Program-made: the position numbers and the translations under genes
In this document: in pieces, positions 27,601 through 30,000 of the stretch
Layout of the letters: each line of letters starts with the position of its first letter
How positions within the stretch are numbered: the first letter of the stretch is position 1
Notes under the pieces: model-generated
Told to the model about the DNA's origin: nothing
The model's database searches: none
What the model saw: only the letters and a program-made list of their open reading frames with translations
Assembly (NCBI GenBank): GCA_002005505.1
Contig: KV908394.1
Coordinates: 7,501-37,500, forward strand
Reading direction: 5' to 3'
DNA: 30,000 bases
DNA from: Botryococcus braunii
Taxonomy: Eukaryota; Chlorophyta; Trebouxiophyceae

Positions 27601-29289
27601 TCGAATGGGTTCGGTCTAGTGTACTCAAGGTATGAGAGCTTGGCGAATGCAGGAGACTGCTCTGTAGACTACACAAGGGATATTGGCTTGGCACGAAACA
27701 AGGATGTAGTACTCCTTGTGTTGTAACGTGTGCAACTGTACAACATAAGTCACAGTACAAACATGTTGTACTTAATCCCATGCCATCTTAGACACCTTCG
27801 CATGTCTTCTCCACATATATGCTGAAATTAGAGCGCCACTGCATAAGAGTCAGAAAGCATCAGATTCAGAAAGATTCAGATTCAGGGGATCATCAGAAGT
27901 ATCACACTCACAGATGCGGTTGGGATATGCTTCACCTTACAGTCTAAAAAGTCTCCCACTCACAGAATCCAAGGTGGAAATAGCTGTCTCTCCAATGCTC
28001 CGTGTTCACATAAGCTAACAATCGTCGACGCAGAGTCATGGGTGATTCCTCTGTCTTCATCTGTGTTGACATACGCTGATCCAAAAATGGTACAAGGCTC
28101 TTGCATTTTCTCTTCATGCGTACGCCTGTTAGCATGTGTGGATTAGCATGCGTACGCCAAAGCTAATGCATTTTCTCCACTCTTGCGTTTTCCATATTTA
28201 TCTGAGGCAAATTCACAACAGTTGGCACACAGTTGCGTTCAAGTAATGACGATGCTCCTGGACTTCCCTTTCATCTCAATTGCACTGAGATGATGAGCAC
28301 ATGATTCTTTAAGGTTATTACCATAACTGATGCCCACCTGTCAAAAGCTTTTCAGTTGCAAACAAGATATCTCACAAACCCATACCAATACTTTGAAGGG
28401 TGACAGACAATCCACGGAAGCCTCTGGAGCTGGATGAATTGGCGCCATATAAACAAGGGAGCTGTAGATTGCCAATCCCGTGGAAACATATACCTCAACA
28501 GTATTGTCATCAACCAGCTTTTCACTGCATTGTCATCAACAGTAGGAGTGTCATCCAACTGCCAACAGTCTGCAAAACTTATGGTGCTGCTTTTGCTACG
28601 TGCATCCGCAGACTGGACTTCTCTATGCTTTGAGTCGGCCAGATTCACAAAAGTGGACTTGTGTGCAACGGGGACGCGGGGAAATATGGACCAAGGCCAG
28701 AGGCGGGGGCAAATCCGGAAGGACCAAATTTTAGTGCCCATTACTGAATGGCAGTGAGGCGCATTTCTGGTGTAACACGCTTGTGGTCCTTTGTCAGCGG
28801 GCTCTGGTAGTTACACGTCGCTAGTAGTAGGCGAGTGCTAGCACCAAACAGATGGGAAAAGAGTAGATCCTCCCCAATGGGGTTCAACTTGCAATTTGCT
28901 TTTTCTTTGATTTTGTCAAGTCTTTTCTCTGAGGTTCGTGAAGTTAGGAGGACCGAGGTGTTTTAAACCGGAAGACGCGAAAACAAAAAGAGCGCTGTGA
29001 ACTAAAAGACACACCCCAATACCTTTCCCATCCATCGTACAGTGACGTTACTATCGTTTGGTCTTCCGGATTCTTTCCTCAAATCATTTGTAAGCAAACA
29101 ATCCCATTTGGTCAGTAGGGAAGTTCAACCTCTTTAATATGAAGGTCCCATAGCTAGGGGTCGCTTTAATTGATAGGCGTGCCACAACCCTTGACTTCTG
29201 ATAGAGACGAGATAAACTCATTAACGGCATGGTGGCAACCCGGAGTGCTACAGACGTCCCGAGGCGGAGTTCTCTCGATAGGCGCAGAC
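27601..29289. other. Intergenic stretch, no supported gene
   Basis: A plus-strand frame at 28434-28757 is open for 107 codons but has no recognisable motif and no convincing splice context. CCGGAAGAC (about 28978) and GTCTTCCGG (about 29061) form a 9-bp inverted pair about 230-310 bp upstream of the candidate start at 29290. No RNA gene is seen. Confidence 0.4.
28102..28177. repeat. Small nested duplication
   Basis: TGCATTTTCTC occurs at 28102-28112 and 28167-28177, and ATGCGTACGCC at 28115-28125 and 28148-28158. The order is A-B-B-A, with each element in the same orientation. It is short and possibly a remnant of local rearrangement. Confidence 0.6.
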
Positions 29290-29350
29290 ATGGCGACCCT
29301 CAAGCTCTCGATAAGACTCACAGAGGCAGCATCGACAAAGGCTCCCGGGG
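29290..29350 (+). CDS. Candidate first coding exon of an unknown gene
   Basis: ATG at 29290 sits in a strong start context (GACATGGCG) and opens MATLKLSIRLTEAASTKAPG. It ends at a near-ideal donor, GGG/GTAAGT, leaving phase 1. A possible second exon after the CAG before about 29571 reads TAPSFVSNGDSRRS in phase, but it stops soon after and is unconvincing. No family is recognised and the rest may lie beyond the window. This may be chance. Confidence 0.3.
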
Positions 29351-30000
29351 GTAAGTTGCATCATATGATGTTCTGCTGTGAAGGATTATTCCTCATTTCC
29401 AAGTATAAGGCACCGTAGCTGGATTCGCCTCCACCCGCCTTTGCCGTTACTCGTTTGTTTCGGACCGGGAGACAGTGGAGGGTTGCAGTTGACGCTAAGA
29501 CATGTAAATTGGACGACGTTTGCACCCTTGAAATGTCAATCTAACAACTGGGTGTTGCCGTGGGGTTATGCAGTGACAGCACCGAGCTTCGTCAGCAACG
29601 GCGACAGCAGGCGCTCGATGCAGTTCTTGAGGTGATGGCCGTATCTTATCAAGCGTGCATGTGTGATCCAAGATCGTTAGCTTGTAGCTCTAAGCCTTTC
29701 TTGTCGGCTGATAATTGTTAGAGCCCAAATGGCCTGTTGGGAGCAAAGCAGAACACAACACATTGGGCTGCCTAGCACTCTGTGAAGGCCTTCAAGGTGG
29801 TGCTTTTTGCTGCAGGTTCTCAGAAAAACCAATATGCAAAACCAGCTGGTGTCTGCTAGGATCCCAAATACCACACATGAAGTCAAAGAAACATATGTTG
29901 AAGCAACTTGTATTTGCCATACCATGCTTTTTACACACCAAAAGCAGGCTTCATGTAAGACAGACACCAGGAATTGCTGTGAAACAACCAGGTTCAGAAG
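29351..30000. other. Right end, nothing firm
   Basis: If the exon at 29290 is real, this is mainly its first intron. A helical frame containing LRQQRRQQALDAVLE (about 29587-29631), followed by GTGATG, could be an exon in a different phase. The minus-strand frame at 29677-29967 has no motif. Confidence 0.3.

Noticed and set aside
28352..28757. Open frames on both strands as a transposase or retroelement fragment
   Set aside because: No catalytic or zinc-finger motif was visible and neither strand gave a recognisable domain.

Overview
This is intron-rich nuclear DNA from a eukaryote. Five protein-coding genes can be rebuilt by joining exons across GT-AG introns, plus three proposed GC-AG introns. 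Most acceptors read (T/C)TGCAG. The encoded proteins belong to ancient eukaryotic families: KRI1, a PPPDE/DeSI peptidase, IWR1, FANCD2 and a TPR co-chaperone-like protein. Many introns are full of TG/CA, GA/CT and G/C tracts. Compact TTGCAG acceptors and these families would suit a green or streptophyte alga, but I cannot name the organism from this window and other protists are possible.

Layout. 1-4853 (+): the 3' part of a KRI1-like ribosome-biogenesis gene; the window begins inside it. Its introns hold microsatellites, a 32-bp minisatellite derived from a 5' splice site, and a 56-bp tandem repeat. 4854-6284: convergent intergenic region. 6285-7264 (-): a complete five-exon DeSI-type PPPDE peptidase, 185 aa. 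7265-7743: a short head-to-head promoter region. 7744-10237 (+): a complete six-exon IWR1/SLC7A6OS homologue, 260 aa. 12022-22091 (+): a 30-exon FANCD2 homologue whose exon phases join into about 1469 codons, close to the animal protein length. 22833-25521 (-): a four-exon TPR protein of 266 aa, convergent with FANCD2. 25522-30000: mostly non-coding, with a large CA/CT/CA compound repeat, a perfect 38-bp palindrome, a GC-rich island and one candidate first exon near 29290.

The genes do not form one pathway. KRI1 acts in small-subunit ribosome assembly, DeSI in removal of SUMO or ubiquitin, IWR1 in nuclear import of RNA polymerase II, FANCD2 in interstrand-crosslink repair, and the TPR protein probably with Hsp70/Hsp90. 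All gene models are hand-built from exon phase and family motifs; no RNA evidence was available.

The most notable observations are: (i) the FANCD2 homologue appears to have serine where the mono-ubiquitinated lysine (human Lys561) should be; (ii) a minisatellite in KRI1 grew out of an exon-intron junction, so it repeats a splice donor; (iii) complementary 16-nt C and G runs flank a possible KRI1 mini-exon; (iv) FANCD2 appears to use three GC-AG introns, one next to a 29-nt micro-exon. I saw no clear sign of an entirely new multi-gene system.
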